A stretch of DNA of 64,000 nucleotides from Planctomycetota bacterium (GCA_020060765.1 JAGUZQ010000034.1:62001-126000); one strand, 5' to 3'. Shown: positions 1 through 8,599, counted from the first letter of the stretch. Notes: a model not told the origin generated them from the sequence alone. Program-made: numbers and translations.

Positions 1-281
1 AACCGAATTCAGAATTCGCGTCGCTTACCCCGTTACCGGTTTTCCACCTAGGATATAGGGGGGGATTAACGGTTTGCCGCGATGACAGGTTAGTCTCGGC
101 GGCACGGGCGCATATTTTTTACCACGCCAACCTGCGCCGAGCCTGTATATGTGCCAAGTGCCGACTCCGCAAATTGCGCGGAGGTCGGAATCCGCACGCA
201 AGAAAATTCTTTACGATTACAAGCAGGCACGGGTAGATGTCCTCTCCGTGCCGTGGGTTTCGTCTACCACGTTCACTCGCG
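1..281. other. Left-edge non-coding stretch
   Basis: No gene is supported here. A 66-codon open frame at 151-351 runs into the repeat element at 282-468, has no convincing ribosome binding site and resembles nothing I know. The stretch may hold the end of a gene lying outside the window, but no long frame enters from the left edge. Confidence 0.5.
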
Positions 282-468
282 GGTGGCGCAGACGTTTATG
301 TCTGCGTGCGTAGCACAAGAGGAACTGCCTGTGTGTACGGATTCCAAATAATTACCGGCACGACCGGTGCGTAATGTCATAGGCGTATTGCGGGAGGCTT
401 GACTTACGACCGGTTAAGGATTTTCCGCTTGCGGCTTCCGCCGCGCGGTCGTAAACGTCTGCGCCACC
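282..468. repeat. MITE-like element with GGTGGCGCAGACGTTTA ends, copy 1
   Basis: The 17 bases at 282-298 (GGTGGCGCAGACGTTTA) recur as an exact inverted copy at 452-468, bounding 187 bp. The sequence just inside each arm is also shared with the second copy at 25909-26054, where the two arm types occur in the opposite order, so that copy is inserted in the reverse orientation. No coding potential is evident. The right end lies 7 bp from the stop codon of the membrane protein at 475-1227. Confidence 0.7.
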
Positions 469-474
469 GCGAGT

Positions 475-1227
475 TCAGGCAGTTTCCGTCTGGGGCGGCG
501 TTACTCCCAGCCACTCCCGCAGCGTTTCCGAACTGGCGGGGTCGAATTTATACTGCAGGTCTCCGAGCGGGTACTTGATTTTCATGGCGATTTTTTTCGC
601 CTCCGGCTTTTCGATCAGGCTCAGCAATTCTTCCCCGGTGGCCTGGTAAGCGGTGCGCAGGTCGCGATGCACCAGGAAAAATCCGTCCTCCAGGCGGCGA
701 AGGCGGCATTGTTTATTGGCCGTCTGTAACAGTTCCGGCTCGTCCTTGGGTTTCAGTTTCCAGATGCCCTTGCAGATAGCCTTGGCATTTTTCACTTCCT
801 CGGCGGTAAGGTCGGCGACAGCTTGTTTCAGATAAGACAGTTTTAGATAGCGGGATAAAATGCCGATGGCGAAAATCGCCGTCCAGAACAGCCCTCCGTT
901 CGGTTCCATTTTGCCAGTTATCTTGAAATTGTACCAGAGTACGAAGATATTCCACCCCAGCAGCAGAAACGCGACCGCCGCCTCCAGCAGCAGCGTGTTC
1001 AGCCGGGGCACGATCAGCGCGTAAATTCCCGCCCCCATCATCAGCACTCCCAGCAGCAGCACGCAGACGTTGATCGCGGCCTGCTGCATGAAAACTATGC
1101 CGAGGCCGATATTGATGACGCCCCAGATAATGCCGCCAATGCCGATGGCGCGAATCTGATGGCGTACGCCGATAGCCAACAGTTGCCGGTTTTCTTCCCG
1201 ATCGAACAATTCCGCATAATTTCCCAT
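475..1227 (-). CDS. Hypothetical four-TM membrane protein
   Basis: I do not recognise this 250-residue protein. Counting from the chosen start it has a short polar N-terminus, then about four hydrophobic segments in the first 130 residues (around residues 25-45, 52-70, 80-100 and 110-130), followed by a soluble C-terminal half rich in Lys and Glu. A longer start at 1302 exists, but GGAG sits six bases before the ATG at 1227, so the shorter form is preferred. A TTGACA-type promoter lies about 85 bp upstream. It is transcribed alone, divergently from the toroid protein at 1515. The function is unknown; the architecture suggests an inner-membrane protein with a cytoplasmic tail. Confidence 0.75.
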   Translation of the reverse strand: MGNYAELFDREENRQLLAIGVRHQIRAIGIGGIIWGVINIGLGIVFMQQAAINVCVLLLGVLMMGAGIYALIVPRLNTLLLEAAVAFLLLGWNIFVLWYNFKITGKMEPNGGLFWTAIFAIGILSRYLKLSYLKQAVADLTAEEVKNAKAICKGIWKLKPKDEPELLQTANKQCRLRRLEDGFFLVHRDLRTAYQATGEELLSLIEKPEAKKIAMKIKYPLGDLQYKFDPASSETLREWLGVTPPQTETA

Positions 1228-1309
1228 TCGCATCTCCAATCGTAGCCTGCCAGAGCTATTCCGAAAATACCGGGTACAAAGAGTACTTGAATAAGCCAGC
1301 ACACGGATA

Positions 1310-1337
1310 GTTTTATCAAAACCGACCCGGGTGTCAA
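1310..1337 (-). promoter_or_regulatory. Sigma70-type promoter for the membrane protein
   Basis: On the minus strand TTGACA (1337-1332) is followed after 16 bp by TAAAAC (1315-1310). The -35 box is a perfect match; the -10 box is weak. It faces the gene starting at 1227. Confidence 0.45.
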
Positions 1338-1390
1338 TCTAAAACCGACAACGGTCTCTGCATGCAATAATGGTGCAAGCCGGTTTTGGC

Positions 1391-1419
1391 TTGTAATCCT
1401 GATCAAAGAATTTTATAGT
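1391..1419 (+). promoter_or_regulatory. Sigma70-type promoter for the toroid protein
   Basis: TTGTAA (1391-1396) and TATAGT (1414-1419) are separated by 17 bp, about 95 bp before the start at 1515. Four and five of six positions match consensus. Confidence 0.45.
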
Positions 1420-1514
1420 GCATTCGCTGGAAAAAACCGATTTCACTAAACCGTTTATCCGCGCCCGACGCTTATCAAGTAGCAAGAGCGTGTCGAAAAG
1501 GCCAGGAGGAAACC

Positions 1515-2807
1515 ATGTCTGAGCAAAATGAAATTATCGCTGATTACTTGGCCGGGGTGCTTTCGCCAGAGCGCAGGCGTCAGTTCGAACAGTCGCTGGA
1601 AAACAACCGCGAGTTACAAGCGCAAGTAGCTGCGATGCAAACTCTTATCGGGCAAATGAAAGCCGCGCCCCAGGAACAGATGCCGCGTGACCTGACCGCC
1701 GACGTGATGGAAAAAATCAGGCGGGAAAATGTCGTCCCCTTCCCGCTACGGATCAGGATGGTGTTGAAACATTTCCCCGCCGCTGCCGCCGCCGCGCTGG
1801 TGTTGTGGCTGACCCTGTTCTCGACCTCTCCAATAAATGAGAAAAACGGGAATAACGGGAGTAATGGCCAGCAAAAAAAAGCAACGCACGTGGCCTCGGC
1901 GACAGAGAATCATCAACAAATGGCATTGCAGTGGCTGGCTGCGAAGCAGCAGAGCGACGGTTCCTGGGATGTGGCGGCGTACGGCGGACAGCAAATCCAC
2001 ACCGTCGGTATCTCCTCGCTGGCGTTGATGGCGCTGTTGGAAAAAGGTGCGGAATATCGCGAAAACGTGGCGAAAAGCGTGCAGTTTGTTCGTGATAATC
2101 AGTCTCCCGACGGTCGCTTCGGCCCGGCCTGCTCCACCTCCATGTACAACCACGGCATCGCGACCGTGGCGCTACTCAAAGCGTATAAAGACAATGGCAA
2201 TAATGATTTACGTTATTCGCTCGCTTGCGCTTTATCATATATCATCCGCGCGCAGGCGAAATCCGGCGGTTGGGGGTATCTGGGCAGGAGTGATGAAATG
2301 CCTAACACCGCAGTGACGGCGTGGCAGATTCATGCGTTAAGTCTCGCCACTGCAATGGGTTGGGATGAAGCCCGCGTGGCGCTGGACCGGGGTTCGCGCT
2401 ATGTCGCCAGTTTTGTCGACGCCGCGGGCAAAGTCGGCTACGGCAACGCAAGTCCTTCCGCGCCAGTCACTTCCGCGTTGACGGCAATGGGCGCTTACGC
2501 GCTTCTGACCGCTGAAACCGAAACTTCCCGCACCCAAGGCAGGCAGATTCTCGCGGCAGTGGCGGAGCAGGTTTCGCAAAGGAAAAACGCTTCCTGCGAC
2601 CCTTATTTCGCCTATTTCTTCGTGCAGGCGGCGCGAGCGGCGGGGGGGGATGAATATGCGCAAAATCTGCGGCGCGACCGGGACTTGCTGGGGCAGACGC
2701 AGGCTGCCATCGGAGCAGAGGCAGGCAGTTTTCCCGTTTCGATCACGCCCCACGCGCAGGCCGGCGGACAGATTTACGCAACCGCCATAGCGGCTCTTAC
2801 CCTGTGA
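1515..2807 (+). CDS. Anti-sigma-like N-terminus fused to alpha/alpha-toroid (prenyltransferase/squalene-cyclase-like) domain
   Basis: The 430-residue protein has three parts. Residues 1-75 resemble the N-terminal region of anti-sigma factors (DYLAGVLSPERRRQFE), but without the Cys/His zinc ligands of zf-HC2. One transmembrane helix lies at about residues 86-105. Residues 130-430 carry repeats of the squalene-cyclase/prenyltransferase toroid type, with motifs QQSDGSW, SPDGRFG and GGWGY. Such fusions are common in PVC bacteria, where the toroid is thought to be a periplasmic binding or scaffold domain. AGGAGG lies seven bases before the ATG. No sigma-factor gene sits beside it, which is unusual for an anti-sigma protein, so regulation of a sigma factor is only inferred. 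A bidirectional terminator follows. Confidence 0.8.
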   Translation: MSEQNEIIADYLAGVLSPERRRQFEQSLENNRELQAQVAAMQTLIGQMKAAPQEQMPRDLTADVMEKIRRENVVPFPLRIRMVLKHFPAAAAAALVLWLTLFSTSPINEKNGNNGSNGQQKKATHVASATENHQQMALQWLAAKQQSDGSWDVAAYGGQQIHTVGISSLALMALLEKGAEYRENVAKSVQFVRDNQSPDGRFGPACSTSMYNHGIATVALLKAYKDNGNNDLRYSLACALSYIIRAQAKSGGWGYLGRSDEMPNTAVTAWQIHALSLATAMGWDEARVALDRGSRYVASFVDAAGKVGYGNASPSAPVTSALTAMGAYALLTAETETSRTQGRQILAAVAEQVSQRKNASCDPYFAYFFVQAARAAGGDEYAQNLRRDRDLLGQTQAAIGAEAGSFPVSITPHAQAGGQIYATAIAALTL

Positions 2808-2828
2808 TTATTGAAATTTATGCACAAA

Positions 2829-2858
2829 AAAAACGCCGACCATAAAGGTCGGCGTTTT
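2829..2858. terminator. Bidirectional intrinsic terminator
   Basis: AACGCCGACC and GGTCGGCGTT form a 10-bp stem with loop ATAAA, flanked by an A-run on the left and a T-run on the right. It can terminate both the toroid gene (plus) and rpsI (minus), which converge on it. Confidence 0.9.
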
Positions 2859-2878
2859 GAATTGGTGTTGGCGCAGGT

Positions 2879-3277
2879 TTAGCGCTTGGAGAACTGGAAG
2901 CTCTTGCGGGCTCCGGGCTTGCCCGGCTTCTTGCGCTCGACCATGCGGCTGTCGCGGGAGAGGAAGCCCTGGTCGCGAAGTTCGCGTTCGTTTTCGGGTT
3001 CCGCCTTGATCAGCGCGCGTCCCAGACCCATCATCAGCGCTCCGGCCTGGCCGTTGGGGCCGCCGCCGCGCACGTTGACGTTGACATCATACAGGCTGCG
3101 TTTCTTGATATGGTTCAGCGGGCCGATGACGGCGCTACGCAGGCGCTGGGTGGGGAAATAATCCTTGTAATCCCGGCCGTTAACCGTGATCTGGCCGGTG
3201 CCCTTGCTCAGGCGGACGCTTGCGACCGCACACTTGCGTCGACCTGTGCCCCATTCATATCCATTCTTGTCAGGCAC
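2879..3277 (-). CDS. rpsI: 30S ribosomal protein S9
   Basis: This 132-residue protein is S9 of the small ribosomal subunit, whose basic C-terminal tail reaches the P-site tRNA. Diagnostic features are GTGRRKCAVA near residue 10, a glycine-rich GGGPNGQAGA stretch in the middle and the C-terminus KSFQFSKR, matching the QFSKR ending typical of S9. It begins one base after the rplM stop codon, so the two are translated as a coupled rplM-rpsI unit, the standard bacterial order. Length is normal for the family. Confidence 0.97.
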   Translation of the reverse strand: MPDKNGYEWGTGRRKCAVASVRLSKGTGQITVNGRDYKDYFPTQRLRSAVIGPLNHIKKRSLYDVNVNVRGGGPNGQAGALMMGLGRALIKAEPENERELRDQGFLSRDSRMVERKKPGKPGARKSFQFSKR

Positions 3278-3278
3278 C

Positions 3279-3722
3279 TTATTTCCTCCTTGCGTTGATC
3301 GTCAGTTCTTTGGGATTCTGGGCGGCGTGGGGATGCTCCGCGCCGGAATAGATTTTCAATTTCAGCAGCATGGCGTCGGCGAGTTTGGTTTTCGGCAACA
3401 TGCGCTGCACGGCTTTGCGCAAAATCCGGTCGGGATGCTTGGCTAGCACCTCGCCCGCCGTCTCCTCCACCAGTCCGCCTATGTGGCCGGTGTGGCGACG
3501 ATAAACCTTGTCTTCCCACTTGCGGCCGGTAAAGACCACCTTTTCGCAGTTGGTCACTACGACGAAGTCGCCGCAGTCGACATGCGGGGTATAGATAGGC
3601 TTATGCTTGCCCATCAGCATCATCGCGAGCCGCACGGCCAACCGCCCGACGACCTGGCCGTCGCCATCGACATGATACCAGTCGCGCTGGACGGTTTCCT
3701 TTTTAGCAATTGTCGTTTTCAT
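3279..3722 (-). CDS. rplM: 50S ribosomal protein L13
   Basis: This is L13, an early-assembling protein of the large ribosomal subunit. The 147 residues include WYHVDGDGQVVGRLA at the N-terminus, the MLMGKHKPIYTPHVDCGD core and KIYSGAEHPHAAQNP near the C-terminus, all hallmarks of the family. It is first in a two-gene operon with rpsI. A good TTGACA promoter lies about 85 bp upstream on the same strand. No special leader structure was recognised. Confidence 0.97.
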   Translation of the reverse strand: MKTTIAKKETVQRDWYHVDGDGQVVGRLAVRLAMMLMGKHKPIYTPHVDCGDFVVVTNCEKVVFTGRKWEDKVYRRHTGHIGGLVEETAGEVLAKHPDRILRKAVQRMLPKTKLADAMLLKLKIYSGAEHPHAAQNPKELTINARRK

Positions 3723-3805
3723 TTACGGGTTTTCCTGCAAATAATCAATACGCTCCGCGCCGGGCACGCACACGCGCTTCCCCGAGCCACTTTTGGAAAG
3801 AGAAT

Positions 3806-3834
3806 ACAATACCTTGCGATCGGACGCTTGTCAA
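3806..3834 (-). promoter_or_regulatory. Promoter of rplM-rpsI
   Basis: On the minus strand a perfect TTGACA (3834-3829), a 17-bp spacer and TATTGT (3811-3806) stand about 85 bp upstream of rplM, in the right direction for a ribosomal protein operon. Confidence 0.65.
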
Positions 3835-4002
3835 TCGCTTTTTTAAGCGAAATCTTGCGATATTCCAAAAAAATCACAAATCCCGCTGCACAGATTATTG
3901 CAATCGGGTTGGCGGATAGGTATCCTTGCGGGTCGAAAAACGATCCAAATTAGGCTTTCATATAAATATCATCGCAAGTATTACGCAAGGAAAACGCAGA
4001 AA

Positions 4003-4461
4003 ATGTCTGAAAAACTAAATGTGTTCCTGGCCGGCATTATCCAGGGGTCTTTGCCTGACACGATTCACTCCCAAAATTACCGCACGGAAATCGCCGCCCT
4101 GGTCAAGCAGCACCTGCCCGACGCCGAGGTCTACGACCCCTTTGCCGAGCATCCTGACAGTCTGAAATATAATCCCGAGCACGGGCGCGACGTCTTTTTC
4201 GAATTGATGGATCACGCCGGACGGGTGGATGTGCTGCTGGCGTTCGTGCCTGAGGCCAGCATGGGTACGGCGATTGAAATGTGGAACGCCTTCCACGCGG
4301 GGGCGGCGATAGTCTGCGTTTCGCCGCTGACAGAAAACTGGGTGGTGCGGTTTCTGGCCGATGCCGTGCTGCCCGATATCGGGGCGCTGCGCCAATTCCT
4401 TGAAACCGGCAGGCTGGAAAAACTGCTGGAGGAAAAAATCGGCTACGAAGACGGCTATTAA
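4003..4461 (+). CDS. Nucleoside 2-deoxyribosyltransferase-like protein
   Basis: The 152-residue product resembles the nucleoside 2-deoxyribosyltransferase fold, which cleaves or transfers N-glycosidic bonds of (deoxy)nucleosides or nucleotides. Visible features are an N-terminal beta strand with FLAGIIQG, an aspartate-rich VYDPFAEHP segment, the VDVLLAFVPE strand and SMGTAIEMWNAF, where the glutamate after GTA is the probable catalytic residue by analogy with the family. The frame extends upstream to 3898, but AAGGA before the ATG at 4003 and the family alignment favour this start. It is monocistronic and followed by a repeat island. The substrate cannot be told from sequence. Confidence 0.72.
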   Translation: MSEKLNVFLAGIIQGSLPDTIHSQNYRTEIAALVKQHLPDAEVYDPFAEHPDSLKYNPEHGRDVFFELMDHAGRVDVLLAFVPEASMGTAIEMWNAFHAGAAIVCVSPLTENWVVRFLADAVLPDIGALRQFLETGRLEKLLEEKIGYEDGY

Positions 4462-4497
4462 ATACAGATCCCCGCAAACAAGGGGGCAAAACGTACA

Positions 4498-4857
4498 AGG
4501 GACTAAGGCTCTAAGGCTCTAAGGGACTAGGGGACTAAGACTCTGGGCGAAGATTTCCCCGGTTACCGCAAGTTTTTCGCAATCGGGGTTATCGGCTCCG
4601 AGCCTGCAAAAAAATCTTAGAACCTGTTTTCAATAAAGTCCTTTTTTGAACCAATCAGAGGTTAGATAAAAGAAAAAACTTGTACCGTAATTTCTGCGAA
4701 GGCAGGAATCCAGGAGGTGTTGCGTACGGTTTCCCCACTGGATTCCCGCCTTCGCGGGAATGACGATTCGTACGCCTGGTTCTTTTAAACATTGTGCCAG
4801 TAAAACGGGGGTTAATTGAAAACAGGTTCTTAGTCCCCTAGTCCCTCAGTCCCTAAA
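4498..4857. repeat. Island bounded by inverted GGGACTAAG / CTTAGTCCC short-period repeats (island E1)
   Basis: The left arm (4498-4545) is a run of units such as GGGACTAAG and GCTCTAAG. The right arm (4829-4857) is a run of the inverse units CTTAGTCCC and CAGTCCCT. The inner sequence 4540-4620 aligns with the reverse complement of the interior of the island at 49321-49470, so the two are copies in opposite orientation. This copy is interrupted by an inserted element (4616-4833). The island fills almost the whole gap between the deoxyribosyltransferase-like gene and rlmN. Confidence 0.75.
4616..4833. mobile_element. Small non-autonomous element with AACCTGTTTTCAAT terminal inverted repeats, inserted in island E1
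   Basis: AACCTGTTTTCAAT (4621-4634) and its exact inverse (4815-4828) bound the element. CTTAG stands directly outside both ends (4616-4620 and 4829-4833), as expected of a 5-bp target duplication. Removing the element and one CTTAG restores an uninterrupted CTTAGTCCC right arm of the host island. Inside are an imperfect and a perfect ATTCCCGC-type palindrome (4687-4713 and 4738-4764) in inverted orientation. It encodes no transposase, so it is a MITE-like element. Confidence 0.65.
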
Positions 4858-4894
4858 CCGATTTGCCCCCTTTTATCGTGAGGCATGGTACTAA

Positions 4895-5962
4895 ATGAAA
4901 CCCCGATTGCTGGATTTGACCAAGGACGCCCTGGAAGAATGGTTGCTGAAATCCGGGGAGAAAAAATTCCGCGCCAAACAGGTTTGGGAGTGGCTGCACG
5001 TCAAACGGGCTTCGACTTTCGACGAGATGTCTAATGTCTCCAAGGAATTGCGCGCCAAACTGGCCGACTCGTTCGATCTGCGGACTCTCGGCGTGGAGGA
5101 CACCCGCGTTTCCGCCGATGGCCTGACGGAGAAATGGCTTTACTCCGCTTTGCTGGACGGCGGAGAAAAAAGTTTTTTTGAAACCGTGCTGATCCGCGAG
5201 AAACGCGAAAAACGCCGTACCGTCTGCGTCTCCAGCCAGATCGGCTGCGCCATGGCCTGTTGCTTCTGCGCCAGCGGCTACGGCGGTTTCGACCGCAACC
5301 TCGAAACCGGGGAAATTCTCGAACAGGTTTACCGCGCCGACGACGCCTGCCGCGAAGCAGGCGAGACACGTGGCTTGACCAATATCGTGTTCATGGGCAT
5401 GGGCGAACCGCTGCTGAATTACGACGCGGTGCTGGCGGCGGCGAAACTGCTGGCCTCGGAAGACGGCTTTAATCTCGGCGGGCGTCACCTCACCATCTCC
5501 ACCGTCGGGGTGCCTTCCGGCATTTTGCGCCTGGCCGGGGAAGGCGTGAATTTCCGCCTGGCGCTGTCGCTGCACGCGCCTGACCAGGAGACCCGCGAGA
5601 AAATCATTCCCGCCGCGAAAAACTGGAAACTGTCGGAAGTGATGTCGGCGGTGCGCGAGTTCGCCTATTCCGCCAGCCGCGACGTGACGATGGAATACTG
5701 CCTTATCCATAACGTCAACGACGGCAAGGAACACGCACGCAAACTCGTGGGGCTGCTGGAAGGCTTGCCATGCAAGGTGAATCTCATCCCGCTGAACCCG
5801 GTAGATCATTACGACGGTTGCCCGCCACCGCCGGATCGGGTGCGGGCGTTCCAGGAGGTGCTGGAAAAAGCCGGTCTTGACGCGCCGCTGCGCGCGGAAA
5901 AAGGCCAGGACATCGACGCCGCCTGCGGCCAGCTTCGCGCCCGGAAACGCGCGGGGCTTTGA
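4895..5962 (+). CDS. rlmN: 23S rRNA A2503 / tRNA A37 C2-methyltransferase RlmN
   Basis: RlmN is a radical SAM enzyme that methylates C2 of adenosine 2503 in 23S rRNA and A37 in some tRNAs. The 355 residues show an N-terminal RNA-binding region with FRAKQVWEWL, the radical SAM cysteines C118, C122 and C125 in CAMACCFC, the SAM motif MGMGEPLLNY, the TISTVG and ALSLHAP strands, and the C-terminal cysteine near residue 344 in DIDAACGQL that carries the methyl group transiently. Length is normal. The true RlmN motif MGMGEP and both catalytic cysteines argue against Cfr. It is monocistronic; the right arm of island E1 ends 37 bp before the start. Confidence 0.95.
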   Translation: MKPRLLDLTKDALEEWLLKSGEKKFRAKQVWEWLHVKRASTFDEMSNVSKELRAKLADSFDLRTLGVEDTRVSADGLTEKWLYSALLDGGEKSFFETVLIREKREKRRTVCVSSQIGCAMACCFCASGYGGFDRNLETGEILEQVYRADDACREAGETRGLTNIVFMGMGEPLLNYDAVLAAAKLLASEDGFNLGGRHLTISTVGVPSGILRLAGEGVNFRLALSLHAPDQETREKIIPAAKNWKLSEVMSAVREFAYSASRDVTMEYCLIHNVNDGKEHARKLVGLLEGLPCKVNLIPLNPVDHYDGCPPPPDRVRAFQEVLEKAGLDAPLRAEKGQDIDAACGQLRARKRAGL

Positions 5963-6031
5963 CATACATACGATTGGATCAAGTTAATTACGACCACCAC
6001 TAACTTGAATTGCTATTAAAAAACTTGTACC

Positions 6032-6109
6032 GTCATTCCCGCGCAGGCGGGAATCCAGGAGATGTTGCGGACGATTTCCCCACTGGATTCCCGCCTGCGC
6101 GGGAATGAC
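6032..6109. repeat. Inverted pair of ATTCCCGC...GCGGGAAT palindromes
   Basis: The 27 bases at 6032-6058 and 6083-6109 are exact inverted copies; each arm is itself a palindrome of the form GTCATTCCCGC...GCGGGAAT. Related copies stand at 4687-4764, 23288-23314 and 60223-60248. The pattern resembles the widely dispersed dRS3-type repeats (ATTCCC-N8-GGGAAT) known from Neisseria and many other bacteria. It sits between rlmN and the converging membrane-protein gene. Confidence 0.75.
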
Positions 6110-6178
6110 GCGCGTAACTTTATTTGCACAACAGAAAGTTTATCTCCCCAAACTGAGAACCGCAGTGAGTTTTGACGT

Positions 6179-8599
6179 TTACTTTTTCGTTTCAGCAGGC
6201 AGGGGAAACAATTCGTACGGCGCCTGCGCGTAACGTCCCGCCGGAAGGCCGCCGGGGAAAAGCAGCGGCAGATTGTCAGCCAGTTTTTTCACATAGGGGC
6301 GACTGTCGCGCACTCTCCCGAACGGCCACGGCGGCGACAGATTTTCGTAACCGCACGAGGTCAGCAATTCCCGCAGGCGCGCCTGCCCGTCCCGATCCAG
6401 CCGGTACGCCTCGAAATAAGTCGAATGCAGCCGCGCCAGTTCCGACCAGTTTATATAGATATGCGTAATGCCGCGCGCGCGTAAAGACTGGTGGACGTCT
6501 TCCGCGCTTTTGCTTTTCTGCAGCAGTTCCCACAGCGGATGATTGGAAAAAACCATCGCGTATTCCACGTTTGACGGCAGCCAGAACGGGTCGGCGCTTC
6601 CCAGCAGCAGCACTTTCGCGTCCGGCGGCAAGGCGTTCAGCATTTTTTCGCGCAGGCTCCAGGGCATGTAATACGCCGCCAGCATTTTTTCCGGCGGCTC
6701 GACTCCGAGGAGGGTTTTCACCGGCGTGATTCCGTTCTGGTCACCAAACCAGTTCGTGCCGACAAATGCGGCTTGCGAAACCACGCAGAACAACAGCGCC
6801 CACACTCCCGCCGCCAGCCCCAGGCCGCGCGCGACGCCGCCGGATTGGCTCGCCTCTTTCCGCAGAAACGCGAACCCGCAGCCAGAGAGAACGCAGCCGA
6901 GCAGGAAAACCTGGTGGTAAAACCTTTCCAGCCGGTGGGTCAGGAAAAACCACAACAGAAAACCGCCGACATACCAGCCCAGCACGGCGAGGATTTTTCC
7001 TCTTCCGTCAGTCCGGCGCAGGCAGAGCAGTCCCGGGAGAAAAACCAGTCCCAAGACGCTGAGCGCGCTGCCCGACGCCCAACCCGGCCAATCGCCGCCG
7101 AGGCCGACGCGCACGAATTGTTTCGCCATCTCGACCGCGCCGAAACCGGTCGCGTGATGCGCCTGATAGAAACGCTGTTCCTGTTGCGCGCTCCAGTTTT
7201 CGACAGAGAATGCCTGGTTCCACAGCGGATAAAACGGGTTGCCGGCCTCGGCGAAATTCCGCAGCAGCCACGGCGACAGCGTCAGCCAGCAGACCGCGCC
7301 CAGCGCCAGCGCGCCCTTGACTCTCGCGCTTCGCGGAATCCCTTCGACCGGCGTCAGCAGCGCCAGCAGGAACAGCGGGCCGCCGACAAAGATCAGTCCC
7401 GTATATTTGCAGCACGCCGCCGCGCCGGAAAATATTCCCGCCAGCGCGCACAACGCCAGAAAGTTCTCGCGTTTTTCCGTCCACGCAATTGCCAGGCACA
7501 GCAGCGCCAGCAGCAGGTAAGCGCCCAGCCCTAACTCCACGTAAAGTTTCATCGCCAGCGCGTCGGTCTGCAGGCAAGCCAGCGCCAGCGCGCAGGCCAG
7601 CATCCCTCCCGTCGTGCCGGACTTTGCTCCCGCCAGCCGCCGCACGCAGAGAAAAATCGCCAGCAGCAATAGCGGCAAAAATGCGAGGTTCAGCAGTTTC
7701 GCCACCCAGATTCCGTGCGACGCCGCCAGCGGAATGCCGTGATAACCGCCGGTCAGCATGAACGCCAGCAGGGTCAGCATCTCCATGCCCAGCGGGAAAC
7801 CGGAAAAGGCGTTGTGCGGCAAAACCCGGATCCTGCCCAGGTCGAAATATTCGCGCGGCAACTGAATATGATATTCCAGCACGTCGTAATCCAGCGGCGG
7901 GAAAAACGCGCCCGGCAGCAGAAACACCAGCCCCGCCAAGACAAATCCCAGCGCGCACCAGCCGAGTGCGGGAGATTCTTCACACTGGGCGAAAAACTCG
8001 CTGACCGCCTCTCGCAGCAACCGCCACGCGCGCCGCCCTCCCGCCGCGACACATACCGCCAGAATTCCCGCCGCCGCGCCTTGGGTAATCATACCCGCTA
8101 CGCCAGCCGCGAAGGTGGCGAATGACAGCATAAGCAATCCCAGTCCCGCCGCGATTGCCAGCCGCTCCAGCGGCGAGAAGGGAATGATTTTTACCGAAAG
8201 TTTTTCCGCTAACGCCAGGAACGCGCTTCCCGCCGACAAGGCGGCGAAAAGAATAATCAGCGTCACCGTTCCGCAAAACAACCGGGGTGGAATCAGCTCC
8301 TCATTAACCCCGGCCAGCGCGGCGCAGGCGGAGAAAGCCGGTATCAGGAAAAAAATCCGGGTGGCGCGCGGGCGCGAGGCGGCTTGCAGCTTCACCAACA
8401 GCGCGGGAATGAAAGTCATGAGCAGCAGCGGCAGCGCGATCTGCCCGTAAGCCACCGCCAGCAGGAACAACGACACCGGTTCCTCCGGGCGGGAGGAATA
8501 CAGCCGCCCCTGGCTGGAATAATAGGCCCAGAACGCCGCCGCCGTAAGCGCCAGCGCCAGCGGCAGGCGTACCCGGGAGGTCGTGGTCGCGTCATTCAT
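6179..8599 (-). CDS. Large multi-spanning membrane protein, GT-C glycosyltransferase-like
   Basis: This 806-residue protein has roughly 15 hydrophobic segments through residue 600 and a soluble C-terminal tail. After about 220 residues the motif PPLDYDVLEYHIQLPREYF appears, resembling the first periplasmic loop of GT-C enzymes (PMT/ArnT-like, lipid-linked sugar donors), in which an aspartate near the end of the first helix is catalytic. Proteins of this kind in PVC and delta-type bacteria are annotated as membrane glycosyltransferases of unknown substrate. Its ATG overlaps the pilT stop codon by four bases (ATGA), so the two genes are probably translationally coupled. The enzyme activity is an inference; a large unknown membrane protein is the safe call. 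Confidence 0.65.
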   Translation of the reverse strand: MNDATTTSRVRLPLALALTAAAFWAYYSSQGRLYSSRPEEPVSLFLLAVAYGQIALPLLLMTFIPALLVKLQAASRPRATRIFFLIPAFSACAALAGVNEELIPPRLFCGTVTLIILFAALSAGSAFLALAEKLSVKIIPFSPLERLAIAAGLGLLMLSFATFAAGVAGMITQGAAAGILAVCVAAGGRRAWRLLREAVSEFFAQCEESPALGWCALGFVLAGLVFLLPGAFFPPLDYDVLEYHIQLPREYFDLGRIRVLPHNAFSGFPLGMEMLTLLAFMLTGGYHGIPLAASHGIWVAKLLNLAFLPLLLLAIFLCVRRLAGAKSGTTGGMLACALALACLQTDALAMKLYVELGLGAYLLLALLCLAIAWTEKRENFLALCALAGIFSGAAACCKYTGLIFVGGPLFLLALLTPVEGIPRSARVKGALALGAVCWLTLSPWLLRNFAEAGNPFYPLWNQAFSVENWSAQQEQRFYQAHHATGFGAVEMAKQFVRVGLGGDWPGWASGSALSVLGLVFLPGLLCLRRTDGRGKILAVLGWYVGGFLLWFFLTHRLERFYHQVFLLGCVLSGCGFAFLRKEASQSGGVARGLGLAAGVWALLFCVVSQAAFVGTNWFGDQNGITPVKTLLGVEPPEKMLAAYYMPWSLREKMLNALPPDAKVLLLGSADPFWLPSNVEYAMVFSNHPLWELLQKSKSAEDVHQSLRARGITHIYINWSELARLHSTYFEAYRLDRDGQARLRELLTSCGYENLSPPWPFGRVRDSRPYVKKLADNLPLLFPGGLPAGRYAQAPYELFPLPAETKK

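Noticed and set aside
151-351. Possible 66-residue gene near the left edge
   Set aside because: It runs into the repeat element at 282-468, has no convincing ribosome site and no recognisable product.
3723-3805. Possible riboswitch or ribosomal-protein leader before rplM
   Set aside because: No conserved leader structure or ligand-binding motif was recognised; only the promoter is supported.
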